A stretch of 64,000 bases of DNA from NCBI RefSeq assembly GCF_004027225.2, contig NC_044282.2:72093787-72157786 (forward strand). The letters run 5' to 3'. Origin of the DNA: Strigops habroptila (lineage: Eukaryota > Chordata > Aves > Psittaciformes > Psittacidae). The notes beneath the pieces were generated by a model. The model did no database searches. It saw only the letters and a list, made by a program, of their open reading frames with translations, and was not told where the DNA came from. Position numbers and translations under genes: made by a program. Shown piece after piece: positions 31,601 through 46,600 of the stretch; within the stretch, counting starts at the first letter, position 1, and every line of letters starts with the position of its first letter.

Positions 31601-34600
31601 TGATCCGTTTTAGTCTATAGAAGCCTATAGGGGAAAAATACCCAACCAACCACACACACCCCAGAAGTGAAAGGGGTACATAACATCAGCATTTTTGAAC
31701 ATTTTCACTGCTTCAGCATCTCAGCATTTTAATTTATATTATTCTCAACTGCTAAAAGTGAGATAACATGTACTCTAACACGTTATCTCATGTCGTTATA
31801 TTAGATAACATTTTAAGAGATGAGCAGGATTAATAATTTGGGGGTTTTTGGCTCATCTACCTCATGCGTTTGACAGAACTATGCACAGAATCAGTTTTGG
31901 TGTTAACCAGTTTCTCTGGTTGTGGGTTGTTCACAGAGGAACTTTCAGGAAATGATGCAATTTGTGAAGTTTAAAATATTGCAAGATGGTAATATCTCCT
32001 TGGAGAAAAAAGGGAAATTAAATAAAAGGCTCTCAAAATCTTCATGCTGGAATAACAGATGACACTTATCTGGATATTGCTTGATTTTAAATATATATAT
32101 GCTTAATATTTTACATTCCTTTTAAAAAAATATTTTTAAATGCAATATACTGTACCAAAGCAACAGCTGTATTGGGTGGCACCGCAGAATCAACAGCTTC
32201 TACAATGATGCTGTATAGGTCCCTTTCTTCTCGATCTAACATGGCAAGAGCCACAATGTCTCCTTGGTCACTAACAGAGAACTTGTCAGTGTAAGATTTC
32301 AGTGAGTACACCACTTGTACAGCTATGCTGCTAGTCAGAGCCTTCACAGAGCCAACAGCAGTCCCTGAGGGTTCGTTCTCTTCAATGCTGAACTCGTAGC
32401 TGGAGCTTTCAAAGACCAGTCCGAAGCTGGTGTCATTTACCAGCAAGTAGAGAGTGACAGAGGCTAATGAGAGAAAACAAGTTAAAATGGTGAAGTTGCT
32501 GCTAAAATCATCATGAGCTGTGCTCTGTTTCCCTAAATTTTTGAGGAACCAAGAAAATGACAGAAAGAGGAACGAGAAGAAAAATAAATAAAGTCAATAG
32601 CAATAAGGATTAATATGTAATATATAAAACTTGATGCCTTTTATACCTAATGTTTCAGAATAACCCCACTTCACTAATCTCAGCAGTGTTGCTTCAATAT
32701 GATAGGAGAGTAAGGATTGCAAATTTGAAGTCAATGGGATAATGCAGGTGTTTGCTACTTGTTAAAAATCTTATGCTAAATTCCTGTGTAACAAAAGAGA
32801 AGGGATCAAACACCTGAGTGCAAATTCTGTCATGGCCACTCCTCCTACTTTAAGAAAATCAGTTGTTTCTCCTGTTCATGATATATAAAAGTTAATCACT
32901 AAAAACACATGGAAAAGTTGCCTAAAATACCATGTGACTGAATACTTTTTGGAAGAGCAGAAACTTGTTTGAGGGTTATTTGCGAGTTTCTAATTTGTTT
33001 AGATGATTCTAAGAAAACAAAGGAAAACTGTAAGAGAAACACACATTATAGGTATTATTTTAATGCATCTTTTTAGAGTGGCTGTTACTATGAAGTCCTG
33101 GGCTTTGTACCATGAGCACCACTGCAAGAAATACAGAAAATTTATTTCTAACCAGGATTATTAAATCAAACTTTCTGTTAATGTGATCAGCTGGGAGGAA
33201 ATCAAAGGGTGAAAAGCAAATATTCCTCACTGCTGAAACGTAACATGGATTCTAGCTCTAATTCGCTTTGACTCAGCAGCAATGGGATTCATTTCAAATT
33301 TCAGTGTTTGCAAAGGTTATGTTTATGTAGGGAAAATAAGAAGGTAAAAAGACATCATTTACCATTTGATGTAAGCTGAGGAACTCCATGATCACTAGCA
33401 ATAACTATCAGTGTAACAACACTGTCAGCTGTGATATGGTCCAAGTTACGGCTGACGGTGATTTCTCCACTGTGGTTATTTATACGGAAATCATCAGAAT
33501 GGTTCAGAAGGCTGAATAAAGAGAAATCAATATACCATTTGTATTAATGACCTTGGAAGTACCATCTACTTACTGCTGTAACAAGAACTCAACAGATGGT
33601 ATTTGCCTATTTATAAAGAATGGCTAAGCAACAGGTTTTAATTGCTGTGTCATTAGCCTAAATATATTGGCCCTTTTATTTCCAAGCGAGTTTTCCACCG
33701 TGAAAAACTACAGCATTCGTGCCTTCAGTTCCCATTACACCCCAAGCCTTTGATCTTCCCATGAATAGAAAGTAGATACTGCGCTCAGATTCGTCTACTT
33801 CCTACTCAGAAGCGCCAGCATATGATTCAATATTGCAGAAATTCAAACAAATCTTGGCTTTCGGTTCTTGTTGCTAAGTTTACAATTTGATTGCGTTCTC
33901 CTCCTTATGACGTAACCATGATTTGATAATCTCTAAACCACACAGTAATGACTGTCCTTTGTCCTAAGGTTAAAAATAATTGCCAATTGTAGCACTTGAA
34001 AAGCCTCTGTGAACAGATCTTATCTTCTTTTGACCATAAAAAGAGTTTATGAGAAATAAAACCACCCTTGTGTTTCTTTAACGGAGGATACTTATTAACC
34101 GCACAGAAATTTACCTGTATGAAATAAGAGAATTGTTCCCAATGTCAGGGTCAGTAGCAGACACGAAGAGTACAGACACTCCTTCTTTTGCTGTTGCTAC
34201 ATGTACACTGGCAGAGTATTGAGCTTTGGTAAACTGAGGAGGGTTATCATTCACATCTAATACTTGAATGCTGACATATGTGAAGTTCTGGTGTGCAAGA
34301 GAAGGAAACAATGGTTCAGAAAATGTACAGACAATTCAATTTATGAATAAAAGAAGCTGTAAATAAAGAATAATGTGTTCCCCTCTCTTACCTGTCTTTG
34401 AGGAACTCCATTATCAGATGCCACCAATAGCAGCTCATACTTCTCTTTACTTTCTCGGTCTACGTAGCCAGTACCCAAAATGGTTCCATCCTAGAGAAGG
34501 TAATACGGTTCAATGCACATATCATTTTGATAGCTCTTGTACACTGAGTTCTCAAAAAAGATGAGGGATTGAAATCACCTCCATTGGACAAATATAATTC

Positions 34601-37600
34601 CAGCAAAATCTGACCAGTATGTCTTAGTTTTTAAACATCAACTTATATTTCCAAACTAGAGAGCACATGCTGGATTTAATGCGTAATAGAATGGTTACTG
34701 CCTACTCCTTTTACCTGATGTATCTTCTTATTATATCAAGTAACTTCATAGAATGGTTTGGGTTGAAAGGGACCTTAAAGATCACCTACTTCCAACTCCC
34801 CTGCCATGAGCAGGGACACCTTCCACTAGAACAGGTTGCTCCAAGCCACATTCAGCCTGGCCTTGAACACTGCCAGGGATGGGGCATCAGTGTACTTTAG
34901 TTTGAAGATAAGGAATTACATGTGGGACTGTCACAGGCAACCTGTTCAGTGCCTCACCACCCTCGCAGAGAACTTCTTCCTTATATCTAATCTAAATCTA
35001 CCCAGTTTAAAGCCATTCCCCCTTCTGCTATCACTACACGACCTTGTGAAAAGTCTCTCTCCTTATTTGTTGTAGGCCCCTTTAGGTACTGAAAGGCCAC
35101 AATAAGGTCTCCACAAAGTCTTCTCTTCCCCAGGCTGAACAAGCCCAACTCATGAAAAGCAGTATCTAAATACTATTTTCATCGTATCCAAACTCCTACC
35201 TGTTGAATGCTATATGGATTATCCCCATCCTCAGCTGACAAGTGGTAAGTAATTCGTGCATTCTCTCCCTCATCCAAATCAGTAGCAGTCACTTGTCCAA
35301 CTCTAGCAGGAGCACTCAACATGTAATCTCCTTCCAGAATCTCAAAACTGTATGGCTGCATTTGAAACTCTGGGTTATTATCATTGACATCCAGAACAGT
35401 GATATAGAACAACGCACTTGAACTGAGCCCATTCGTTTCTTCATCAACTGCCCATACCTGCAGAAAATAAAAGCGAAAATGAAAATGGAATTTAAGTCCG
35501 CTCTATTGCCATTTTAACCATCTTAAGATACAAAAAAGGGTTCAAGGGAATGAAGCCAAAGCTGCAGAGCCTGTCCCCAGATTTACTTGTAAAGTGAAGC
35601 CAGATGTAGTCTCTCTGTCCAGTTCCGTGTCACTCAGTGAAAGCGTCCCGGGGATATCCACAGTAAACAAAGTATTGTTATGAATAAAGTGTCCCTGAGA
35701 AAAGCCAGCCTAAAAAGAAAGCACATTTCAGTTAAGATTAAAATGATTAATATTTAAGTTAAAAATTATTAATATTTGACATTTTATGGGACTTCTTATT
35801 ACAGAAGTGCAAGTGCTGTACAAGGCTTAATAAATGAAATCTTGCACCCTGAGCTACGGGAATGATGGACTTCTTTGGCAAACAGAAATTGGGGTGGGTG
35901 AAAGCCCCTGTGGGCTTCCCTATTTGGGTCCTAAATACTCCATTTCTAAAGCTCTCTAAGCCCAACCTCCATGATGCAAGGAGCAATTACACGTAGTTCA
36001 GTTGAGTCTGAACTGGGAGAAGCATTTATGCTTCGCTGAAACTGACATAAGCAAGAATATTAAAGCAAATCAGAAATCTTTTCCTCCAAAGCAGTTCCTC
36101 AGTGCTACAGCTACATATGAAATTCCTTTATAAAACAAGGGGAGAAAGAAACAAGGTTTTTATAAAGCAGAATGAAATTGTGCATTTCCTGTTGAAGAAG
36201 AAGAAACTATCAGCTTTACAAACTACCTTTCTGCCTGACTAAGCTGATACTAAGGGCAGGTTGACTGCATTACAGAAATGCACTGACAAATATTCTCTGA
36301 TAGAAGCAAGCAATATTAAACCAGAACTGATTATTTTGACGTAATAGGCAATAACACATAATAGGCAATCCCACTTTCTACCTGGTGTAATATATGTGCA
36401 TTCATCTCATATACATGTATACAGAAACTAATGACTGTTTCTGTCCTGAATTGCATATGTATAGGAAGAGAAGTTCTCCCTAGGTTTTCTGATACAGCCA
36501 GTAAACTATTTTGCACAAGGTTTTAAATTTCTTGGTTAAGGAAGTTTTATTCCTGGCTCCATAGGAAGCAAGATAAAGTTTATGCGATCTAACGCGTATT
36601 TATTGCTAACCACTTAAGAAATCTCCCTCTGCCCATCTACTTTTTTGCAGATTAACAGAGAAAACCATGTCAGTTTGATTTATCATGATGAGGTTAATGT
36701 GGTACCTACCTCGTCCTTGTCAATAACATTGAATGTGTAGATAGGACTACCCTTTTGCAGGTTTTCTAACACAAATACATCATAAGCTGCCTGATTGAAC
36801 TCTGGTGGATTATCATTGACATCTAGTACGTGCACAACAAGAAGTGTGGTAGCGCTGAGACTTGGCTGCCCTCCATCTGATGCCTCCACTTCCACTTCAA
36901 ATTGCCTTATGGTTTCATAGTCCAGCTGCTGGCTCAGGCTGAGCTGGCCTGTGGTTGTATTGATAACAAACATTGGCGAGGAGGTTGAAGGTTGCTGACT
37001 AACAATGCTGTACTTCACAAGAGCATTGGCCCCAGCATCCAAATCAGTAGCAGATACTGTCAGCAGTGTCTTTCCAAGCACTTCATCTTCAGAGACACTC
37101 ATTTCATATTTACTTGATGAAAAGACTGGAGGGTTGTCATTCACATCATCAACGATGACTGTCAAATTGAGAGCTGTAGACAGCGGGGGTTGGCCTTGGT
37201 CACTGGCAATCACTGTTAAGTTATAGAAGCTTTGTTTTTCCCTGTCCAGTTCCTTTTCCAGCACAATTAATCCTGAAGCATCAATATCCATTTTTCCTTC
37301 TCCACCTTTCAGGGTATAAACCACTAATCCATTAAAGCCCTCATCCACATCTGTAGCTGACACACTGGTAATACTGGTTCCAGGTGGCACGTTCTCCAGA
37401 ATGGAAATGGTAGTGTTGGTTATACCAAACACTGGACTGTTATCATTAACATCTGTAACTGTGACAAATACTGTAGCATAGTCAGTAGTGTTTCCATCTG
37501 ACAGGGAAATATTTAGTATGTAATTATTCTGGGATTCATAGTCCAGCTTGGTTTTTGTCCAGATGATTCCGTTTATATCAATGTCAAATGTAGCAGATTC

Positions 37601-40600
37601 CGTCAGTACTTCAAACCTAACTGGTATATGGGGATTTACAGACTCATATTCTACCTGTGTAAAATAAGGAATATTATCTATAAATTAATTAAAACCAATA
37701 ATAAAATTGTCTGAAAAAGAATAATGGTTTTAATTATGTCCAAACTAATTTTACTTATTTTATTCATTAAAAGAAATAAAAATCAAGCCACAATATACAT
37801 AAATATACAGCTGGAGAGGACTGCCCTCTCCATCACTAATTGGAACATCACTAATAAGGAAATATGAGTACATATAATATGTAATAAAAATAATAGACTG
37901 CACTTTAAGCTTTGGTTCTGAATTTCTTTATATGAAAAAAGTGAAAAAATAATTAACTTGGGAAGTCAATAAATCAGAACACTAAAACACATTAACTTCT
38001 CACTGCTTTGGTGTCAGACCTCCCATTTGCCTTCAGAACTGCATCCAAGAAGGAGCTATCACAGTGCATTCTGGTGGCCTGTTTGTCTGAACATTTTTTG
38101 ATCAAAATGAGGAGCAAGTTCTAGAGCCTTCTTTGAAAATACCTTTTATGACAGTTCTCTGATGGGAAGTCTCCATTTCTTAGCTGTATCTTGTCACAGG
38201 GTTTTATATTTATTGTCAACAGATAAGTGAATATTGCCTATTCTAGCCTTTGGCTACAGACTTTGGAGAATGTCCGAAGTCAACAAGGGCTGAGCTTGAA
38301 AGTTTACTTTCTCAAGCAGTTATGGGATTGATTTGGTTTGGGGAGGGAGGAAGGGGAGAAGTGGTGTTGGGGCTTTCTTTGTTGTTTTTCATTTGGTTTT
38401 GGTTTTTTGTTTGTTTGGTTGGGGTTTAGGTTAGATGGTGGCACGTGCTGTTTAAAGGTTTGCAATGGAATGAATAGGCTTTGATATTAAAGAGGCTTTG
38501 TGAGTGACAGGCATCATCAGAGGGATGTACACAGTATGTAACGTATATGGAGCTTCATATGCAGGAAAGAAAACACAACATCTAATTATCCATAACCCAG
38601 GAGGATACAGACATTTAGAGCACATATATTACAGGATTTTCTTATAGCTGTCATGCCCTGTACAAATGATAGAATAAAGTTGTTCTTACTCTTGCTACTT
38701 CGACAGGACTGGCTAGCTCTTCTTCCACAGATACGTTGTAAGCTTTCTGAATAAACTGTGGTCTGGAATCTCCAACTGCAAAGATTTGTACTGACACTGA
38801 TGAACTTCTTGGAATTGTCCCACCTGCAGGTAAAAGAAAATCTCTCAGCAAATACACAAATACCTTCTGCCTTAAAAGAAAAATTGTATTTTTCCACTGG
38901 TATTGATTTTTGGGGTTTTTTTAATCCTTACTGCTACTATTATGGTACTGCTGAGAGGTCCCTACCAAGGTCAGTTTCATATATAGAGTGTTACAATATA
39001 AGAACCTGAATACATACAACAACATTAGCACAGAAGTTACTATTATGGATACTATGATATATGTATATATTATTCTTTTATTCATTTATTATCTTCAACA
39101 AACAAGAGCAGATAAAAATACTTGGTATTTTTAAACTAAAGTCTGGGAACCTGTTTTGACAACCACCCTTCAGTAAAAAAACAAACCAAACCAAACCCAA
39201 ACCCCATCAAAAAAAAACAAAACAAAACACCAGGAATATCTGTGTTGACCTGTACTAAACCCCTGTCTTACCATCAATAGCTGTTATCCACAAGACAAAG
39301 TTCTTAAGCTGGTTGACTCCTAATGGGATTACTGTTTTTAAACTGATTTGTCCTGTGGATGTATCCAATTCAAAGTATCCATCTTCATTGCCACCAGCTA
39401 AGATAAAGCTTATCTCTCCATTTATACCCTCATCTGGATCATCAGCAGCAACCTGGAAGAAAAAAAATAGTTTTACTTTAGTATAGAGGTTACATCAGGA
39501 GCCATTAAATCAGTAGATCTGCATCAGTAGTTATGAGTTTTGACAGTGACTCCCTATATCTCTCAGCTCCAGAAGTGATTTTTATCTTGGTTTCCTGTTT
39601 TATTTGGTTAACTGGTTGATTTAGTATCATATCATGTGTATTGTATCTAAAAATTATGCACAATGCTTCAGCATTCAGCAGCCTTTCAAAAATTTTTACA
39701 ATTATTTCAATTTCTGGACACTAACAACATTCAGTTTTCATTAAACGCTTTACAACAACAAGAATCTTAGATTCTGTTTAATGTTTGTGGAATTCAGGAT
39801 GGTGCACAGTATCTAAGATCAAGAATAAAAACCCTTGATCATTTGTTTCCTGACCTGGAGCATGACTAGAGCATCCAGGACACTGTGATTATGGAATATT
39901 TACAGGTATAAGCCTTTAAATACAAGGTGGATTGTTTCTGAACTCTGAGGAGTTCAGAAAAGATTCCCTCATTCAGTAGGGCCACTACACAAGTTTAAGC
40001 AAGGACTCATGCATGCGTTCAACCCATAAAAATGCCATTTTTACTTAGTACTTCTAGTACCTGAAGAATGGACATTCCTGCAGTCATGTTGTTGAAAATA
40101 TCTTGTTTATATGGTGTGCCACTAAAAGTTGGACTGTTGTCATTTTCATCTAGCAACAGTATGTTGATTGCAGAGTGTCCCTCACCGTAAGGTGACAAAT
40201 GATCTCTAGCAGTGACCTTTAAAAATGATGTAGTAAAATTATTGCTTTATTCCAATGCATGCTCTATAAGTAGTAAGAAGGATTAATGACAATTACAAGC
40301 TGAGTAAACTGTATCACGAGTGGTATTTCCCTCCAAATAGCTCTAATGTGAAAGTCTGGATTTGATTCTTCAAAGAAGCTGCTGATCCATATCAGAGAGT
40401 CAGCTTCTTGCCAGGGCAGCTCAGAAAGCACATATTTGCCTCAGGTTGCTTTGGAAAAGAGTAGGCTTATTTCTAATACCTGCAGGTGAATAGATGATAT
40501 TCTCTCCCTGTCCAACAGTGTGGAGTTCCTCACAGTTAGGATGCCATCGTGACTTAGCTGGAAGGGACTATCAACTGGAGTGAGAGTGAATGTTCCCTGG

Positions 40601-43600
40601 AAGCCTCCCTGCAAGGAGTAATGATATTTGCTATCAAATAGGAAAGAAAAATAATCTATAGCACTATTCACTATACCTGTAGAACGCAAATGCATTTTGT
40701 ATTGTATTACAGAAGTGCAGTATTTGTAGCAACCACAATGACATTGTCATTTTACCTCATCTTTGTCAGTAGCTGTTACTTGAAGAGCTGCCATCCCATT
40801 TGGGAAATTTTCTGGAATTGAGATGTTGTAACTCGATTGTGACAGTACTGGATAATTGTCATTCACATCATCAATAGTAACCAGAACTACTGCATCAGCT
40901 GTTTTGAAAGTATTGTCTTGCTGACTTGCCTAGAAAACAAAGAGTTTGTAGCTGTAAATTCCATGCCCTGATAACAGTGAGTCATTCCAGCTTAACACAA
41001 GGACATGACATGACTGCATATATTCAGTGAATGAAGTTTTCCTTTATTTGCATTTTAAACGGCAGGATGGAGTCTTGATACCAACTGCCCTTTAGCATTT
41101 CTATGAGAAGTACTATTAACAGCAACAATGATTTACATATTGTTTTATTAAATTAAGATTCAGTATTAACACACTGAACTCTGAAACAATCACTACCTGA
41201 ATGCCCACAAGAAGATACGGACATTCTTCTCTGTCAACTGCAGTCTTTACTTCCAACACTCCCGTGTCTGCATCGATTGTAAAGTTGTCGCTATAGGCTG
41301 GGGGTTCCACTGCAAAGCAACAAATTGTAATGGGTTAATGAGAATGAACCAGAACAATAAGTGTGATCTTTCCTTTTTATGACCATTATCTTCTCAGCCA
41401 CAGCAAAAATGAACAGACATTCCACATAAAAGGCTTGTTTTCAAACACTGTGTCCTCAAAACAATTCTTAAATAGATTCACTCATACTTCAAGAGTCTCA
41501 AATAAAGCATCTCATGAGTTTTCAGCAATTCTGTCAGGAGGAGGAAAAGCTCCTGATGGAATTATGTCTCTAGATGGTCCTGCATGGAAATCCTTTGATC
41601 TAACGGAAGCCTAAACTGACTTTTACACTTTGATTCAGGAATTGTTTATTAGAGAGAGGTTAAGAACATCTATACATTTTTAAAGTGGTTGAACCCTGCT
41701 ATACTGACTGAAATTAGGTCAGTTTAGCTCAGGGAGCAGCACTGTTGTGAAGATATATGCAGTTAGGCCATCTGACTGTACACTGCACTTCCTTATCATT
41801 CTCTTCAAATTACGGTGTGAATGTCTAGAAGAAAATAAAGGCTCTTACCTAGTTTGATGCTGTAAAGTACTTTTTCATCTATACCTGTGTCTCCATCTTT
41901 AGCCAGTATCTTTTCTGGATGAATAGCCAGAGGGCCCACCTAGAAAACATATATGAACTTGATTAACTTGAAAAAAAATTACACGTAAACATGAAATTGT
42001 TAATTAAGTCACAATTTTGATTGTAGAAACAAGAAAGATGTATTTAATCATTGGGGTCCAGAAAAAAATATATCTGTGTCATACAGGCTTTACAGAGAAA
42101 AATGATGACCAAAACAACCTGATGGATACACTTGAGAAGCACCAGACTATGAGGCAGTAGTCACTGATGGAATTCACGTTAATAACATTGAATATTTCCA
42201 TTGCCACCCTAATACAAATAGTAATTTATTTAAAAGATAAAAACATTTTAGAAGATCTAAGAAGATTCCTTTCAGACAATTAAAGATGAGCTTCTAACAA
42301 AAAGGACACCAAAGGAATAACGCCGAAAGCATATGTGGTTTAAAATACGTTAAAATTAAGATAATGATAAATAAATAAGGGTAATAGAAAAGATAATTAT
42401 ATTTAGTGCATTACTCTGGTAATTCTATACTATGATTATTGCTTTGGTCAATGCATACTGAAGCTCGAGTTAAACAAATACATTCCACTCAGAAATTTCC
42501 ACCTTATATAGAAAATAATTACAATATAATATAAACCAGAGTTAATTTCTCAGATTCTTTTTTTTTTTTTGCCTACCTGATTGTAATGAAATATGTAGGA
42601 ATTACACTATTTAAAACTGAAACCAAGCAGCCAGCTCCAGGACTGATGGGCAGTCAGCTGCCCTTCCAGGATTACAGTAAAAGCCTTGATACAACACTTG
42701 TTTAGTTTTTTGGAGGTTTTTTTTCCTCTTTTTCCTCCAAACATGAAAGAATCTGTTTCTGTAGCAGAAAGCTTTATGTTTCATAAAATACGTGGCCTGT
42801 TTACCTGGTTCTTGGAAGTGCACAGCTGATAACCTTACAATTCCCCAGTTGGCACAAAACAAAGCAGCCCTCCATCTTAAACTGTTCAGTGATGAGGAAT
42901 CGTCAAAAGAAAAGCACTGTAGAGAGCAATCACCTCTTTACATTTGTAGCATTCAGTGAAAAGCTTTTACCTGATTTTCACTGATGTTTCCATTGTACAC
43001 TGATTGACTGAAATAGGGGTTCAACGTATCATAGTCTTGGACATCAATTACTAATGATGCAGTACCATTGTTGTTTCCCATTATTTCCTGCATCCCAAGA
43101 GAAGAAAGAAAATAAGAAATATTGTAATGAAAGAGCCATTTCTCAGCAGAAAGTACAGCAGAATATATGTGCTTTGTAGTGTCTAAGCATTTTTAACCTG
43201 AGAACTCTCACTCTGGTAGATCTTTCCATTTCTAGAAATCCAGTTCTAGGAATAACATTATCAAAAGGTAATTGTTCTCAGTTATTAATTTTATATCAGG
43301 CAGGTGTTACACAGTAGCACATAGAATGTAGTAACAGTACATTTTCTGCAGCTGTACTATTTGCTTGATACCACAATAAATGTGACAAAATTACTTCTTT
43401 TTAATTCTAAAAGGAACTGAAGGCAAATACAGATTCAAATCTCAAAAAAGACACACAGAAAGACTGTAGGTGGTAAGATGTGTAAAAATAGGATAGATCT
43501 GCCAGAATTAATAGATGAATATATGTTAGAATAGTGGAGAATAAGTACAATAAACATACTCCAAGAAATACACACAGAAAGAAACTTGGGCTTGTATTTG

Positions 43601-46600
43601 AATGGAGGCTGAAACAATGGCTCAAATACGAAGAATGCGCTACATCGTCTGCAGAATAAACCAAGGTGCAGACACAACTTTTGGCTTGGGAACCTCCTAA
43701 ATTGTAAATCTGTAGAAACTGGGATGTTATAACAAAGGAAATGTCATTGTAGAACTATTGTGGTTCTCTTAATTTATATCATACCTTTGCTTGGACTGTT
43801 AGATTGAAAAGGTTGACCTCGTTGTAATCCAAGGCTTTTTTCAGCATGACATTTCCATCTCCTTCCCTTATATAAAAGTAATCAGAGTTTGGACCCTATT
43901 AAATAAATAAATCACACCATTTACATGATTAACAATGAAATACATTTAATTTTCTCTTACTACCTTTATTATTGGACTATTCTTCATGAAGAACCAGGAA
44001 TCTCTCAACCACCACCACTGAAAATGAAAATGCTGATCCTCTTCAACACATTCTATTGCCTCTCTCATCAGTGCCATTAGACTTTCTATCTGATTTATCT
44101 CATCGTATGGTTGATAACTAAAAGCAGATCAGATGAATGGCAGTCAGCTTCCTTTCACCGTTATAAAGAGAGCAGAGAAAGCAGGATCAGATGTGGAGAT
44201 CTCCACTGCAGATATCTAGTGTTAGCTGAAATAATCTTACTTCAGGTGGCTTACATATACACCTCAGCAGGACTGGAACTCAACAGCAAATCAAATATGA
44301 ACTTTAAAAAGAGGGGATCTGTTTCACTCCTGCTACTAAAAAGGACCAGTGAGTTCCTCAGCTGTAGCTGAACAGTGCCACAAAGTGTTTCACAAATGCT
44401 AAGAAATAAGATTCAGGGCTCACTGCATGCTAGGCTGATCCTGTGGTCCAAGTTCTCATTTTAAATGGTCTTTCTGATGCTAGCTTTTTGCAGATTTGTA
44501 GTCTGTAACATGTATCTGCAAGATAGTATACTTGGATCACATTCCAGGCTGTATTTTGTATGAAAGGTAGACTGGTGTTCACAGCCTCTGACAAACAGAA
44601 GGCACTCACCCAAAGACTGTAAGTGATGGCGTTGAACATAGGTGAAAAATCTTTATCCACAGCTTCCACTTTTATAATTGTGGCATCTATTGCAGTTACC
44701 TACAGGAAATAAAGACCATCAAATGCTCAGTCGCAAGCCCTTTTTGGCTGTGCCACCTCCTTAGCATATGCAATTTATTTCCCATTTCCATTTTAGGTTA
44801 GATAACTGAATGTTTCTTCTTCACTCCATGCCTTCAGCTGTACATCCAACCCAGCCATTCTTTTCCACACCCACAGCAAGATGCAGACAAGTCCCATAAG
44901 AGTGCATGTCATGATCTAATATCAGTATGATCACATTAGAACCTCATATAGAATCATAGAATAGTTAGGGTTGGAAAGGACCTTAAGATCATCCAGTTCC
45001 AACCCCCTGCCATGGGCAGGGATGCCTCACACTAGACCATGTCACCCAAGGCTCTGTCCAACCCGGTCTTGAACACCACCAGGGATGGAGCATCCACAAC
45101 CTCCCTGGGCAACCCATTCCAGTGCCTCACCACCCTCACTGTAAAGAACTTCTTCCTTATATCTAATCTAAACTTCCCCTGTTTAAGTTTGAACCCGTCA
45201 CCCCTTGTCCTACCACGACAGCCTCTAACGAAGAGTCCCTCCCCAGCATCCTTGTAGCCCCCTTCAGATACTGGAAGGCTGCTCTGAGGTCTCCACGCAG
45301 CTTCTCTTCTCCAGGCTGAACAGCCCCAACTTTCTCAGCCTGTCTTTATATGGGAGGTGCTCCAGCCCTCTTATCATCCTCGTGGCCCTCCTCTGGACTT
45401 GCTCCAACAGCTCCATGTCCTTTTTGTGTTGAGGACACCAGAACTGTACACAATGCTCCAAGTGGTCTCAGGAGAGCAGAGCAGAGGGGCAGGATCACCT
45501 CCTTTGACCTGCTGGTCACGCTGCTTTTGATGCAGCCCAGGATACGGTTGGTTTCTGGGCTGCAAGTGCACACTGCCGGCTCATGTTAAGCTTCTCATCA
45601 ACCAACACCCCCAAGTCCTTCTCTGCAGGGCTGTTCTGAATCTCTTCTCCGCCCAACCTGTAGCAGTGCCTGGGATTGCCCCAACCCAGGTGTAGGACCT
45701 TGCACGTCGCTTGGTTAAACTTCATGAGGTTGGCACTGGCCCACCTCACAAGCGTGTCAAGGTCCCTCTGGATGGCATCCCTTCCCTCCAGCGTATCAAC
45801 CGAACCACACAGCTTGGTGTCGTCAGCAAACTTGCTGAGGGCGCATCAGTCCAGCTGTCCATGTCACCAACAAAGATGTTGAACTAGACAGGTCCCAACA
45901 CCGATCCCTGAGGGACACCACTCGTTACAGTTTTCCAACTGGACATTGAGCCATTTACCACAACTCTTTGCGTGCGGCCATCGAGCCAGTTTTTTATCCA
46001 CCGAGTGGTCCATCTATCAAATTGATGTCTCTCCAATTTAGAGACAAGGATGTTGTGCGGGACAGTGTCGAACGCTTTGCACAAGTCCAGGTAGATGACG
46101 TCAACTGCTCTGCCCCTGTCCATCAGTTCCATGGCTCCATCATAGAAGGCCACCAAATTGGTTAGGCAGGATTTCCCCTTAGTGAAGCCATGTTGGCTGT
46201 CACCAACCACATCATTGTTTTTCATGTGCCTTAGGATGCTTTCCAGGAGAAGCTGCTCCATGATCCTGCCAGGCACAGAGGTGAGACTGACTGGTCTGTA
46301 GTTCCCTGGGTCTTCCACCTTCCCCTTCTTGAAAATGGGGGTTATATTTCCCTTCTTCCAGTCATCGGGAACTTCACCTGACTGCCAGGATTTTTCGAAT
46401 ATGATGGACAGTGGCTTAGCAACTTCATTCGCCAGCTCCTTCAGGACCCGTGGATGGATTTCATCAGGTCCCATGGACTTGTGCACGTTCAGGTTCTTAA
46501 GATGGTCTCGAGCCTGATCCTCTCCTACAGTGGGCCTAAGGTCTTCATTCTTACAGTCCCTGCATCTGCTTTCCAAGTCTTGAGTGGTGTGGTCAGAGCA

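Noticed and set aside
45350-45900. Small ORFs such as 45350-45589 and 45516-45749 as host genes
   Set aside because: They are broken parts of the CR1 reverse transcriptase region and its complement.
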